From: Paracoccaceae bacterium
Lineage (GTDB): Bacteria; Pseudomonadota; Alphaproteobacteria; Rhodobacterales; Rhodobacteraceae
DNA length: 64,000 nucleotides
NCBI GenBank assembly: GCA_033344815.1
Contig: JAWPMR010000001.1
Coordinates: 2,652,136-2,716,135, forward strand
Direction of reading: 5' to 3'
Part shown: piece by piece, positions 38,714-48,051 of the stretch
How the letters are laid out: every line of letters starts with the position of its first letter
Position numbering within the stretch: the first letter of the stretch is position 1
Notes under the pieces: generated by a model
Database searches by the model: none
What the model was told of the DNA's origin: nothing
Seen by the model: the letters and a program-made list of their open reading frames with translations, nothing else
Translations under genes and position numbers: made by a program

Positions 38714-39034
38714 ATGGCCACCCTTGCTGTAACCGACGAAACCTTCGACACCGAAGTGAAGAATTCAGACATCCCCGTCGTGGTGGATTTCTGGGCCGAG
38801 TGGTGTGGCCCTTGCAAGCAGATTGGACCATCACTTGAAGAGTTGTCCAATGAGATGGACGGCAAAGTGAAGATCGTCAAAGTCAATGTTGACGACAACC
38901 CGAATTCGCCTGCGCAAATGGGCGTACGCGGAATTCCAGCGCTGTTCATCTTCAAAGACGGCCAGGTCGTTTCCAACATGGCCGGCGCCAAGCCTAAAGC
39001 TGCCCTGCAAAGCTGGATCGAAGAGTCGATCTAA
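38714..39034 (+). CDS. trxA: Thioredoxin
   Basis: A 106-residue thioredoxin with the active site WCGPC at residues 30-34, the cis-proline in RGIPALFIF and the typical TFDTEV start. It serves as a general dithiol reductant in the cytoplasm. AGGAG lies before ATG 38714. It sits 36 bp after addA and ends at a strong hairpin terminator. It can be read with addA or from its own promoter. Confidence 0.97.
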   Translation: MATLAVTDETFDTEVKNSDIPVVVDFWAEWCGPCKQIGPSLEELSNEMDGKVKIVKVNVDDNPNSPAQMGVRGIPALFIFKDGQVVSNMAGAKPKAALQSWIEESI

Positions 39035-39057
39035 GGTACGCGACTGTCTGAGACCCG

Positions 39058-39087
39058 GGGCGTTCCAATGGAGCGCCCTTTCTTTTT
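39058..39087 (+). terminator. Rho-independent terminator after trxA
   Basis: Nine-bp arms GGGCGTTCC (39058-39066) and GGAGCGCCC (39070-39078), with one G-T pair and a tight loop, are followed by TTTCTTTTT (39079-39087). It lies 24 bp after the trxA stop. Confidence 0.9.
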
Positions 39088-39188
39088 GCCTTCCTCTTTT
39101 GACAGAACTTGCGATGTGTGGGCGCCAGGCGGGCTTGTACCCTCAATGACGGCGCGCCATATAGAGGATCACCAATAAGGAGGCCAAA

Positions 39189-39746
39189 ATGGCACGAGAA
39201 GAGTTCCCCGGCTGGCATGGCACCACCATCATCGGCGTAAAGAAGGCAGGCGAGGTGGTCATAGCAGGCGATGGGCAGGTTTCTCTGGGTCAGACCGTCA
39301 TCAAGGGCACCGCGCGAAAAGTGCGCCGACTGAGCCCGGGTGGATTTGACGTCGTAGCCGGATTTGCCGGGTCTACGGCGGATGCCTTCACTTTGCTGGA
39401 ACGGTTGGAAACCAAACTCGAAGCCACGCCAGGCCAATTGGCCCGCGCCAGTGTTGAATTGGCCAAAGATTGGCGCACTGACAAATACCTCCAAAAGCTG
39501 GAAGCAATGCTGATTGTGTCTGATGGCAAGGATATCTTTGTGATAACGGGTGCTGGCGATGTGCTGGAACCCGAACATGACGTTGCCGCGATCGGGTCAG
39601 GCGGGAATTATGCATTAGCCGCCGCGCGCGGGTTGATGGACAGTGACCGTTCCGCCGAAGATGTCGCGCGCGATGCCATGGCAATTGCCGCGGATATTTG
39701 CGTTTATACCAATGGCAATCTGACCGTGGAAAAGATCACCGCATGA
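39189..39746 (+). CDS. hslV: ATP-dependent protease subunit HslV
   Basis: A 185-residue peptidase subunit of the HslUV (ClpYQ) protease. The catalytic threonine is Thr12 in [11 protein letters not shown]; the preceding residues are a propeptide, as in other alphaproteobacteria. [23 protein letters not shown] is the family block. AAGGAGG precedes ATG 39189. The stop overlaps the start of a membrane-protein gene that separates hslV from hslU. Confidence 0.97.
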   Translation: MAREEFPGWHGTTIIGVKKAGEVVIAGDGQVSLGQTVIKGTARKVRRLSPGGFDVVAGFAGSTADAFTLLERLETKLEATPGQLARASVELAKDWRTDKYLQKLEAMLIVSDGKDIFVITGAGDVLEPEHDVAAIGSGGNYALAAARGLMDSDRSAEDVARDAMAIAADICVYTNGNLTVEKITA

Positions 39747-40825
39747 TTGGCCAGGACGATCTGCGCGCCTCCGTCAGCGCCGGGATCGTGACCGAGGCGC
39801 AGGCCGCCGCCCTGATGAGCCTTGCGCACAGTCGCAGCGGTGCCCGCGAAAACCTGGACCCCGGAGATGAACCTTTTGAGCTGTTCAAGGGGTTCAATGA
39901 AATCTTCATTGTCGTAGGCATGGTTATTCTTGCCATGGGGTGGGTCGGCGTTGTGACGTTTGCTGTGACAAATGATCCTTTGAATCTGAAGAATACACTT
40001 ATTTTCTCCAGCCTTTTTGCAGCCGCCGCACTCTGGGCTCTGTCTGAGTATTTCATTCGCCGCCGCCGCATGGTGGCGCCCGCCATCGCGCTTGCGGTGA
40101 TGTTTGCAATCAATGCCGCCTATGGATTCGCGGGTGCCTTTTCAGAACTTTTCATGGTCGCGCAGGGCGATAACAGCAGCTTGCCAATACCCTTCGCTCT
40201 CGCGACCCTTATCCTCTTTGTCTATTGGTTTCGCTTCCGTGTACCATTTGTTTTGGCGCTCATCGCGCTTGCGGCATTTGGCGTTGCCATCCTGATTGCT
40301 GCCAACAGCAGCGGATCACCGGGATCGACAGAGGAGCTTTTCCTTTTGTCGGCTGGAGGTCCCTTCGCATGGATCACACTTGCTCTTGGGCTAATCGTGT
40401 TCGGCGTCGCCATGATGTTTGACATGTCCGATCCGCACCGTGTCACCCGACGCTCCGCCAACGGGTTCTGGCTGCATGTTGTCGCTGCGCCCGCTTTGGT
40501 CAACACCATCGCACTTTCCTTGCTGGATAGTGATCAGGATTGGTCCAATTCCTTGCTGGTGGCCGTTCTGACCCTGTTTGCTTTGGTCGCGATCATCATT
40601 GATCGACGATCCTTTCTGATCGCTGCAATCGGCTACACCGTGATTCTGACAGCGACGATTTTCGATGGGGATGGCGCCGTGTTTACCGTCTTCTTCCTTG
40701 GCATCGTTTTACTTTTCCTAGGTGCGCGCTGGGAACACATCCGCGCCCGCCTTCTGGCAATGATGCCCCGGTTCATCCCGCTGCACAAATTGCCGCCCTC
40801 CCATGTTACAAAGGCTACTTCATGA
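39743..40825 (+). CDS. Polytopic membrane protein between hslV and hslU
   Basis: A 360-residue protein of unknown function. A soluble start of about 55 residues ([24 protein letters not shown]) recalls the N-terminal part of DUF2157-type membrane proteins. Nine or ten hydrophobic segments follow, from about residue 60 to 335, with a basic cytoplasmic tail. ATG 39743 overlaps the hslV stop, and its own stop overlaps the hslU start, so all three are coupled. That placement suggests co-expression with the protease, possibly in envelope stress, but no link is proven. I know no function for it. Confidence 0.8.
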   Translation: MIGQDDLRASVSAGIVTEAQAAALMSLAHSRSGARENLDPGDEPFELFKGFNEIFIVVGMVILAMGWVGVVTFAVTNDPLNLKNTLIFSSLFAAAALWALSEYFIRRRRMVAPAIALAVMFAINAAYGFAGAFSELFMVAQGDNSSLPIPFALATLILFVYWFRFRVPFVLALIALAAFGVAILIAANSSGSPGSTEELFLLSAGGPFAWITLALGLIVFGVAMMFDMSDPHRVTRRSANGFWLHVVAAPALVNTIALSLLDSDQDWSNSLLVAVLTLFALVAIIIDRRSFLIAAIGYTVILTATIFDGDGAVFTVFFLGIVLLFLGARWEHIRARLLAMMPRFIPLHKLPPSHVTKATS

Positions 40826-42126
40826 CCGACCTGACCCCCCGCGAAATTGTCTCCGAGCTTGACCGGTTCATCATTGGCCAGAAAGATGCCAAACGCGCGG
40901 TTGCGGTAGCCCTGCGCAATCGCTGGCGGCGTAAACAGCTCAGTGATGACTTGCGCGATGAGGTCTACCCAAAAAACATCCTGATGATCGGACCCACAGG
41001 TGTTGGCAAAACCGAGATCAGCCGACGTCTGGCGAAACTGGCGCGCGCACCATTCCTGAAAGTCGAAGCTACCAAATTTACGGAAGTCGGTTATGTCGGC
41101 CGTGATGTGGAGCAGATCATCCGCGACCTCGTGGACAGCGCCATTGCCATGACCCGCGATCATATGCGCGAAGACGTCAAGACCAACGCACGCCATGCCG
41201 CCGAAGAGCGTGTAATTGATGCGATTGCTGGTGCAGATGCCCGCGAAGGCACACGCGACATGTTTCGCAAAAAGCTCAAGGCCGGCGAGCTGGATGACGA
41301 AATGATTGATCTGGAGGTCGCCGATACCTCCAATCCGTTTCCAACAATGGATATTCCAGGCCAGCAGGGCGGTATGGGCATGATGAATCTCGGCGATCTG
41401 TTCGGCAAAGCGCTCGGAGGGCGCACAACCAGAAAAAGGCTGTCAGTTTCAGAAAGCTATGATGTGCTGATCTCCGAAGAGGCGGACAAGCTGCTGGATG
41501 ATGAAACTGTCACCCGCGCCGCCATTGATGCGGTGGAGCAAAACGGCATCGTTTTTCTGGACGAGATCGACAAGGTTTGCGCACGATCAGATGCGCGCGG
41601 CGGGGATGTGAGCCGCGAAGGGGTGCAGCGCGATTTACTGCCGCTGATCGAAGGCACCACGGTCAGCACCAAACACGGGCCAGTCAAAACAGACCACGTG
41701 CTATTCATTGCATCAGGCGCTTTTCACATCGCAAAACCGTCGGATTTATTGCCGGAGCTTCAGGGCCGCCTGCCGATCCGCGTGGAGTTGCGGGCCCTCA
41801 CCGAAGAGGATTTCGTCCGTATTCTGACAGAAACCGACAACGCGCTGACCCTGCAATACACCGCCTTGATGGGTACCGAGAAAGTCACCGTCAGTTTTGA
41901 ACCCGATGGCATCGCCGCCCTCGCAAAGATCGCAGCAGACGTCAATCAATCGGTGGAAAACATCGGTGCCCGGCGCTTGTACACGGTCATGGAACGGGTG
42001 TTTGAAGAACTGTCCTTCGATGCGCCGGATCAGGCGGGCATAGAGGTGGTCGTGAATGCAGAGTTTGTTGAGAAAAACCTCGGTGAATTGACGCGTTCCA
42101 CAGATATCAGCCGTTACGTGCTTTAA
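40822..42126 (+). CDS. hslU: HslU, ATPase subunit of the HslUV protease
   Basis: A 434-residue AAA+ unfoldase. [24 protein letters not shown] opens the protein. Walker A is [14 protein letters not shown], the pore motif [18 protein letters not shown] follows, and Walker B is [10 protein letters not shown]. The I-domain inserted in the middle is short and glycine-rich ([14 protein letters not shown]). The C-terminal end STDISRYVL is the tail that docks in HslV. The start overlaps the upstream membrane-protein gene. Confidence 0.98.
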   Translation: MTDLTPREIVSELDRFIIGQKDAKRAVAVALRNRWRRKQLSDDLRDEVYPKNILMIGPTGVGKTEISRRLAKLARAPFLKVEATKFTEVGYVGRDVEQIIRDLVDSAIAMTRDHMREDVKTNARHAAEERVIDAIAGADAREGTRDMFRKKLKAGELDDEMIDLEVADTSNPFPTMDIPGQQGGMGMMNLGDLFGKALGGRTTRKRLSVSESYDVLISEEADKLLDDETVTRAAIDAVEQNGIVFLDEIDKVCARSDARGGDVSREGVQRDLLPLIEGTTVSTKHGPVKTDHVLFIASGAFHIAKPSDLLPELQGRLPIRVELRALTEEDFVRILTETDNALTLQYTALMGTEKVTVSFEPDGIAALAKIAADVNQSVENIGARRLYTVMERVFEELSFDAPDQAGIEVVVNAEFVEKNLGELTRSTDISRYVL

Positions 42127-42164
42127 GGCTTTCAATCCAGCCACACGCCTGTAACACCGGGCAC

Positions 42165-43391
42165 ATGGGATATCTTCGCTTCCTGATCGAAAACCGGCTG
42201 TTTCTGATCGCCGGGTTTTTGCTCACCTTTACCTCGTCCTTCGGGCAGACCTATTTCATTTCGCTCTTCGCGGGTGAAATCAAGACAGCGTTTGCACTCA
42301 GCGATGGCGGCTGGGGTGGTGTCTATACGGTTGGTACAACGCTGTCAGCAGTCGCAATGATATGGGCTGGCGCGCTGACGGATAGATTTCGTGTCAAACA
42401 GCTGTCGCTTGGTGTCATGGTTTTACTCGCGGCTTCCTGCGTCGCGATGGCCGCAGTTCATCATTGGCTGTTGCTGATCCTTGTGGTTCTTGCGCTGCGC
42501 CTGACCGGGCAGGGGATGATGTCACAACTTGGCGCAGTCGCGATGTCGCGCTGGTTTGTGGCCACCCGTGGACGTGCGATTTCCATCTCCTCAATGGGTT
42601 TCGCCGCAGGTCAGGCTTTACTGCCCATCGCCGCAGTAGCATTGCTTGCGGTTTTTGACTGGCGGTTTCTTTGGGTTCTGGCAGCGGTTTGCGTCCTTGC
42701 TTTCATTCCGATCATGCAATTCCTGCTGCGACAGGAACGCACACCGCAATCGATGGCCGATAGCACCCAGCGTTTTGGCATGGGCGCAAAACACTGGACT
42801 CGCCAGGAGCTATTGAGGCATCCGTTGTTTTACATTCTGATACCTCTGATCCTTGGTCCCGCCGCTTTTGGAACGGCACTGTTTTTTCATCAGGTCCATT
42901 TGACGGAAATCAAGGGTTGGACCCTCGCGTCCTATGTTGCGCTGATGCCGATCTACACGGTGGCGGCGATTGCTTTTACCTTTGTCACAGGGTGGGCCAT
43001 CGATCGCTTTGGCGTGAAATGGATCGTTCCGTTTCAGCTGCTTCCCTTTGGGTTATCCTTTCTGGTGCTGGCCTCTGCCGATACCATTTTTGCGGCCGGT
43101 ACCGGACTGGTGATCTTTGGCATCGGACAAGGAATACAAGGCCCGGCAATTACTGCATTCTGGGCTGTTTTTTACGGCACAAAACACCTGGGCGCGATCA
43201 AGGCGGCGGCGGCCGCTCTTATGGTCTTTGGCTCTGCGATTGGACCCGGCCTGACAGGCGCGCTAATTGATATTGGAATTGATTTTCCTGATCAAATGTT
43301 TCCAATCGCTTTCTTCTATTTCCTGGGCGCGGGTCTCGCCAGTCTGGGCATCCTGCGCTACCAACGTGACCTGCCTAGCGACGCCGCCTGA
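42165..43391 (+). CDS. MFS transporter
   Basis: A 408-residue major facilitator with about twelve membrane segments. The loop motif after helix 2 reads GALTDRFRVKQL, close to the MFS A-motif GxLxDRxGRR, and a second copy GWAIDRFGVKWI lies in the C-terminal half. The first helices (FTSSFGQTYFISLF) resemble monocarboxylate/oxalate-type transporters. It starts 38 bp after hslU and ends overlapping smr by 17 bp on the other strand. The substrate is unknown. Confidence 0.9.
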   Translation: MGYLRFLIENRLFLIAGFLLTFTSSFGQTYFISLFAGEIKTAFALSDGGWGGVYTVGTTLSAVAMIWAGALTDRFRVKQLSLGVMVLLAASCVAMAAVHHWLLLILVVLALRLTGQGMMSQLGAVAMSRWFVATRGRAISISSMGFAAGQALLPIAAVALLAVFDWRFLWVLAAVCVLAFIPIMQFLLRQERTPQSMADSTQRFGMGAKHWTRQELLRHPLFYILIPLILGPAAFGTALFFHQVHLTEIKGWTLASYVALMPIYTVAAIAFTFVTGWAIDRFGVKWIVPFQLLPFGLSFLVLASADTIFAAGTGLVIFGIGQGIQGPAITAFWAVFYGTKHLGAIKAAAAALMVFGSAIGPGLTGALIDIGIDFPDQMFPIAFFYFLGAGLASLGILRYQRDLPSDAA

Positions 43392-43971
43392 GATAGACGT
43401 AGTAGGCTCCGCCACCCCCATGGCTAATATGTGCTTCGCTTACTTGCATCACAGCAGATGCCAAGGGCGGTGCGCTCAGCCATTGTGGCACCTGATGGCG
43501 CAACACGCCAAACCGGACGGGGATGGGCCCCCCTTCGTTCCGGTTTTTACCTTTTCCCGTAATGACCAGAACGAGGCGCTTGCCAGAACCACTCGCGCTC
43601 AGAATGAATTTGCTTAACGCCGAATGCGCGCGATCCAGTGTCATGCCGTGCAAATCTATACGGCCTTCCGGCTTGATCTTGCCCCGGTTCATTTTGCCAA
43701 AGGTCTTGCGGTCCATTTGAACCGGCGCGTGGCGCAATTGATCCGGCAAAGAGGGAGCGAGATTTATGGTGTTTTTGCGGGGCTGAGGTTTTGGTGGAAA
43801 ACCTTCGTTCAACTTTGTGAAGTCAACTTTTTGCCTCAAATTGGCTGGTCCCGCAGATTGCGGGGCGTAGGCTTCCGGATCAAATGTGCTGCGATTGCTC
43901 AGAGCTTCGGTTCGCTCTGTCACCTTGCGCCAAAGGGCCACTTCGTCCTCGGACAAGTTTCGCCGTTTCAC
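43375..43971 (-). CDS. Smr domain protein
   Basis: A 198-residue protein with a basic, disordered N-terminal half and a C-terminal Smr (small MutS-related) domain. The domain shows GRIDLHGMTLDRAHSAL near residues 100-116, VLVITGKGKN, and the end SHGGGGAYYVYLRR. Smr domains are nucleases or nucleic-acid binders. The gene is the last of the timA-mltA-smr unit; its start overlaps the mltA stop (ATGA). The role of the stand-alone form is unsettled. Confidence 0.9.
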   Translation of the reverse strand: MKRRNLSEDEVALWRKVTERTEALSNRSTFDPEAYAPQSAGPANLRQKVDFTKLNEGFPPKPQPRKNTINLAPSLPDQLRHAPVQMDRKTFGKMNRGKIKPEGRIDLHGMTLDRAHSALSKFILSASGSGKRLVLVITGKGKNRNEGGPIPVRFGVLRHQVPQWLSAPPLASAVMQVSEAHISHGGGGAYYVYLRRRR

Positions 43972-45005
43972 AGCGCATCCTCGGGCGCCATTGCATAAGC
44001 GCGCTGGATTGGCAGCAGTAGAATCATGCGCCCGGGATCTTTCAGCTTTCCGGCTGCGCGGCCTGCCTCGTCGCCGGTCCCAAAGAAAATGTCGGCGCGC
44101 TGCGCGCCCTTGATGGCGGATCCTGTATCCTGTGCCATCATCAATCGACGAAGCGGGTTTGCGCCATCCTTTTCAATCCAGACCGGCGCGCCCAACGGCG
44201 TATAAGCGGGATCCACTGCAATCGTACGCATTTCAGTAACGGATCGGTTCATCGCCCCGAGCGGGCCCAGATGAGCCGGGACTTCACTCACTTCGCGGAA
44301 AAAGACATAGGATGGATTGTGAAACAGCAACTCGCGCCCCTCGACAGGGTTGCGCCGTACCCAGTTTTTGATGACTTCGGCGCTGACCTGATGGCTCTCA
44401 TAGGTCCCACGGCGCACCAATTCCGCCCCAATCGAACGATATGTATGGCCATTCGCACCAGCATATCCAACGCGCAGTTTTTTTCCGTTCGGAAGGTTCA
44501 CTCGCCCCGAACCTTGAATCTGTAAAAAGAAAAGCTCAACTGGATCATCGACCCAGGCTATTTCCAATCCACGACCTTCCAGAACACCGCCATCCAAAAT
44601 CTGGCGACGCGAATACCACAACTCCGTGCTTTTGGCCTCCGCCGGCATTGCGTGAATCGGATATTTGAACCGGGTGGTTTTATACCGCGAACCGGTAAGT
44701 TCTGGTTCAAAATACCCGGTAAACAACATCGGGTTGCCATCTTCGATCAGGACGGGGCGAAACAGCAGCTCAAAAAACGCCTTGGGATCTGGTTTGGAGG
44801 TCGCATAGGCGCACACAGCGCGCCAATCCGGGTCGTCCATGTCCAGACAGGTGTTTTGAAAAACGTCAAAGGCGGCCGCGTGGTCATCTTTGTGCCACCC
44901 GTCCAAGTCCTCAAAGGAAAGTACTTTTACTTGCGTGTCGGCTCCTGCAGGGCTGATCATACTGAGCGCCCCCGCCAGAACCGCCACCACAACGCCCGGT
45001 TTCAT
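43968..45005 (-). CDS. mltA: Membrane-bound lytic murein transglycosylase A family protein
   Basis: A 345-residue MltA. ATG 45005 is preferred: it overlaps the timA stop (ATGA) and opens a signal peptide (MKPGVVVAVLAGALSMISPAGA). The domain shows LFTGYFEPELTGS, FFLQIQGSGRVNLPNGKKLRVGYAG and the catalytic-aspartate region MMAQDTGSAIKGAQRADIFFG of the 3D domain. It cleaves glycan strands of peptidoglycan with formation of 1,6-anhydroMurNAc, which the AmgK-MurU route in this window may help recycle. No lipobox is seen. Confidence 0.94.
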   Translation of the reverse strand: MKPGVVVAVLAGALSMISPAGADTQVKVLSFEDLDGWHKDDHAAAFDVFQNTCLDMDDPDWRAVCAYATSKPDPKAFFELLFRPVLIEDGNPMLFTGYFEPELTGSRYKTTRFKYPIHAMPAEAKSTELWYSRRQILDGGVLEGRGLEIAWVDDPVELFFLQIQGSGRVNLPNGKKLRVGYAGANGHTYRSIGAELVRRGTYESHQVSAEVIKNWVRRNPVEGRELLFHNPSYVFFREVSEVPAHLGPLGAMNRSVTEMRTIAVDPAYTPLGAPVWIEKDGANPLRRLMMAQDTGSAIKGAQRADIFFGTGDEAGRAAGKLKDPGRMILLLPIQRAYAMAPEDAL

Positions 45006-45661
45006 GCGTCCGTGGAAACCAGCAACCAATTCGGGTCATCCGACCCCATATCACGCGCGAAGGTCCATGTATCTTTCTGACGTTTCAACTCGGTTGTGCT
45101 GCCGTCTACGATCTCACCCTCGCTGTCACGTACGGCAGAAGTCAGTTCCGCAACAAACCGAATGGTCAATTCGGCTTCCTGGGTGTCGTCATCGAATGTC
45201 GCATCCATCAGTTTCAGTTCACTTACGCCGATGAAGTTTGCCTCAACTGTCAGGCCCTGATCTTCGCGCGCGGCAATGCCGTCAACAAACGATTCATAGA
45301 TATCTTCGGCTAGAAAGGGCTGGATTTCGGATAGCTCGCCGCTCTCGTATCCCATCACAATCATTTCATACGCACCGCGCGCACCGCCCAGAAAATCGGT
45401 CACGCTGAAGGAAGGTTCCACACGTTTCATAGAGGCCAGCGCTGTTGCCGCGTCGCTGTTTTCATCCACGTGATCCACGATATCGAGATCCGGCCCACCT
45501 TCGATTACTTCAAAATCGTGCTTTTTCTCATTTTGGCTGGGCGGTAATTTGGCGGGAGGCCCTTCGAACCCATCCCGCGTTCCCAGCACGTTTTTCAGAC
45601 GTAGAATCAGAAAAACAGCAATGCCGGCCAGCACCAAAAGCTGTATCAGGGGCGAATTCAT
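45002..45661 (-). CDS. timA: Tim44-like membrane protein TimA
   Basis: A 219-residue protein with one N-terminal span (IQLLVLAGIAVFLILRL, residues 6-22), a polar linker, and a Tim44-like domain from about residue 85 (FSVTDFLGGARGAYEMIVMGYESGELSEIQPFLA, split by conserved helices). It matches the alphaproteobacterial relative of mitochondrial Tim44. It is first in the timA-mltA-smr unit and divergent from fxsA-secB, a layout found widely in this order. A role near the membrane or in protein export is suspected but not shown. Confidence 0.9.
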   Translation of the reverse strand: MNSPLIQLLVLAGIAVFLILRLKNVLGTRDGFEGPPAKLPPSQNEKKHDFEVIEGGPDLDIVDHVDENSDAATALASMKRVEPSFSVTDFLGGARGAYEMIVMGYESGELSEIQPFLAEDIYESFVDGIAAREDQGLTVEANFIGVSELKLMDATFDDDTQEAELTIRFVAELTSAVRDSEGEIVDGSTTELKRQKDTWTFARDMGSDDPNWLLVSTDA

Positions 45662-45766
45662 AGGAACCTCATATGGGGTAAATCATGGAAACAGGTGTAT
45701 AGTACTCTTATGTAGGTGTCAGATGGGCTCAAGTCCACTGCAGGCTCGACGAAAGGAAGTACCAAA

Positions 45767-46237
45767 ATGTGGCTATTTATCGCTTTTCTTGCGGTACCAC
45801 TGATTGAAATAGCGTTATTTATCCAGATTGGTGGCGCAATCGGCTTGGGCTGGACGCTGTTTACTGTGGTTTTGACCGCAATCATCGGAACGTGGTTGGT
45901 GCGGAATCAGGGCCTGATGGCGATGAATCAGGTCAAATCATCCTTTTCGGACCTGCGTGATCCTACCGAACCTCTGGCCCATGGTGCGATGATCCTTTTT
46001 TCCGGTGCTTTGCTGCTAACGCCAGGCTTTTTTACAGATGCCGTTGGGTTTTTACTGCTTGTGCCCGGCTTTAGGACGGCGGTGTACAAAGCCATCCGCG
46101 CGCGGGTCAACATACAGTCCTTTGAGGCCGGCCCAAGACAACCCAGGCAGAGCGGCGATGTCATTGATGGTGAGTTTTCGGAGGTCAAGCAGGAGCATAA
46201 TGAAAACAAGGGCCCTTCAAAGTGGTCAGACCATTGA
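45767..46237 (+). CDS. fxsA: FxsA family membrane protein
   Basis: A 156-residue FxsA. Start ATG 45767 has AAAGGAAG upstream and opens directly with MWLFIAFLAVPLIEIALFIQIG, the conserved first helix; an upstream in-frame start at 45716 is unlikely. The second block LFTVVLTAIIGTWLVRNQGL and the third ILFSGALLLTPGFFTDAVGF are characteristic. Overproduction of FxsA in E. coli affects phage T7 exclusion; its normal role is unknown. It precedes secB by 61 bp. Confidence 0.93.
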   Translation: MWLFIAFLAVPLIEIALFIQIGGAIGLGWTLFTVVLTAIIGTWLVRNQGLMAMNQVKSSFSDLRDPTEPLAHGAMILFSGALLLTPGFFTDAVGFLLLVPGFRTAVYKAIRARVNIQSFEAGPRQPRQSGDVIDGEFSEVKQEHNENKGPSKWSDH

Positions 46238-46298
46238 GTACCCAAACCCAAACTGTTAAGGCTCGCGCGATTTAATTTTGCTCATAAGGGAGGCACTG

Positions 46299-46778
46299 AT
46301 GGCCGAAGCCGAAGCACAACCACAAGGGCCGCAAATGCGTGTCCTCGGACAATTTATTCGTGATATGTCTTTTGAAAACATCATGGCCCAGAAAGGCGCG
46401 CCGGCTGATGTAACGCCCGATGTGCAGGTTCAGGTCAATCTGGATGCGAAAAAGCGCAGCGCAGACAACCAGTATGAAACGTCGATCAAGCTGAATGTGA
46501 CATCCAAAGCGAAAGACGGCGATACGACGCTGTTTGTTCTCGAAATAGACTATGCCGGTATTTTCCACATCGACAACGTTCCCGAGGATCAGCTGCACCC
46601 GTTCTTGTTGATCGAATGCCCACGGATGATCTTTCCATTCCTGCGACGCGTGGTCAGTGACATAACACGTGATGGCGGCTTCCCGCCCCTCAATCTGGAG
46701 AACATCGACTTCCTGTCGCTCTACCGCAATGAGCTGGCCCGTCGCCAGACCGAAGAAGCACCACGCGCGGACGCGTGA
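46299..46778 (+). CDS. secB: Protein-export chaperone SecB
   Basis: A 159-residue SecB, the tetrameric chaperone that keeps preproteins unfolded and delivers them to SecA. Typical segments are VLGQFIRDMSFENIMAQ, VLEIDYAGIFHIDNVPEDQLHPFLLIECPRMIFPFLR and FPPLNLENIDFLSLY. ATG 46299 is chosen because GGGAGG lies eight bases upstream; an in-frame TTG at 46278 includes the ribosome site itself. It converges with dnaQ with a 3-bp gap. Confidence 0.97.
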   Translation: MAEAEAQPQGPQMRVLGQFIRDMSFENIMAQKGAPADVTPDVQVQVNLDAKKRSADNQYETSIKLNVTSKAKDGDTTLFVLEIDYAGIFHIDNVPEDQLHPFLLIECPRMIFPFLRRVVSDITRDGGFPPLNLENIDFLSLYRNELARRQTEEAPRADA

Positions 46779-46781
46779 CCC

Positions 46782-47468
46782 TCAGGATTTAAGCCACAAT
46801 GCGCCGTCGCCCAGCTTTGCCACAAATTCGGCATGGGCGGCGGCCTCTTTTTGCGTGATGCGTGATTTTAGTGGTGTGGCGCGCGGGCGCGGCGTCCATT
46901 CCTGCCCATCGGCTCCGTTTTTGTTCTGGGATTTCATGGAAAGCCCGAAATTCGGCTGTCGACCCCCGATCAGCTCTAAATAGACTTCAGCCAGAATTTC
47001 ACTGTCCAACAGCGCGCCGTGCAAGGTGCGCGATGCATTGTCGATATTGAAACGTCGGCACAAAGCGTCGAGAGACGCAGGCGAACCGGGAAACCTTTTT
47101 CGTGCCATGTCGAGCGTGTCGATCGCTTGCTCCCAGGGGATCTGCGGCAGCCCCATCCATTTAAGTTCCGCGTTCAGGAATTTGATATCAAAGGATGCGT
47201 TGTGAATGACCAGTTTCGCATCGCCAATGAAGTCCAGAAACGCTTGCCCCACTTGCGCGAATTTTGGTTTGTCACGCAGGAAATCATCCCCCAGACCATG
47301 CACCTGAAACGCCTCTTCCGGCATGGCACGTTCGGGGTTGATATATTGATGATACGTCTTTCCCGTGGCCATATGCCCCATCAGTTCAACGGCGCCAATC
47401 TCGACGATCCGGTCCCCCGATTGAGGGTCAAAACCCGTTGTTTCCGTATCAAGCACAACTTCACGCAT
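46782..47468 (-). CDS. dnaQ: DNA polymerase III epsilon subunit
   Basis: A 228-residue 3'-5' proofreading exonuclease of the replicative polymerase. The ExoI motif is VLDTETTGFDPQSGDRIVEIG, ExoII is IHNASFDIKFLN, and ExoIII lies around ALLDSEILAEVYLEL with an upstream histidine (LHGALLD). It is last in maf-aroE-coaE-dnaQ and overlaps coaE by 8 bp. This block is conserved next to the replication origin in other alphaproteobacteria. Confidence 0.97.
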   Translation of the reverse strand: MREVVLDTETTGFDPQSGDRIVEIGAVELMGHMATGKTYHQYINPERAMPEEAFQVHGLGDDFLRDKPKFAQVGQAFLDFIGDAKLVIHNASFDIKFLNAELKWMGLPQIPWEQAIDTLDMARKRFPGSPASLDALCRRFNIDNASRTLHGALLDSEILAEVYLELIGGRQPNFGLSMKSQNKNGADGQEWTPRPRATPLKSRITQKEAAAHAEFVAKLGDGALWLKS

Positions 47469-48051
47469 CGCGAATTCTCTCTTTGACCTGCCTGATCACA
47501 TTCTGAACCTGAGCGCGCGCATGTTCAACCGTGTCCGTCGTGATGACAAAATCAGACCGCGCACATTTTTCATCATTCGACATCTGTTTCGCGCGGATCT
47601 GTTCAAAGGCTTCTCGCGACATTGTGCCCCGAGCCAGAACGCGCTTTTCCTGCTCTTCAGCGGAGACTGTAACGCACGCGACGGCGTCCATTGCGGCCTG
47701 ACCGTCCGTTTCAAACAACAGCGGAATATCCAGAACGGCAATGTCCGAAAAAGCCGAGGCCAGAAACGCTTCACGGTCTCGCGCGACAAGAGGATGCACA
47801 ATTTTTTCAATTCTTGCCAATGCATCACTTTGAGTCTGCACGATGCGACGCAGGTCCGTACGTGATACCTTCCCTGCATGAACAGCGTCGGGGAAGGCAT
47901 CACCAATCGGCCCGACGGCTGCGCCCCCCTTGGCGTAAAGGCGCTCGACAGCCGCATCAGCATCCCAGACCGTGCAGCCTTCATCAGCAAACATTTGGGC
48001 GGTCGTCGATTTCCCCATGCCGATCGTCCCGGTCAAGCCCAACTTGAACAT
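47461..48051 (-). CDS. coaE: Dephospho-CoA kinase
   Basis: A 196-residue CoaE, which phosphorylates the 3'-hydroxyl of dephospho-CoA in the last step of CoA synthesis. The P-loop is LTGTIGMGKSTTAQMF, followed by VWDADAAVERLYAKGG, HPLVARDREAF and VLDIPLLFETDGQ. The start overlaps the aroE stop by one base (TGATG). Confidence 0.96.
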   Translation of the reverse strand: MFKLGLTGTIGMGKSTTAQMFADEGCTVWDADAAVERLYAKGGAAVGPIGDAFPDAVHAGKVSRTDLRRIVQTQSDALARIEKIVHPLVARDREAFLASAFSDIAVLDIPLLFETDGQAAMDAVACVTVSAEEQEKRVLARGTMSREAFEQIRAKQMSNDEKCARSDFVITTDTVEHARAQVQNVIRQVKERIRDA

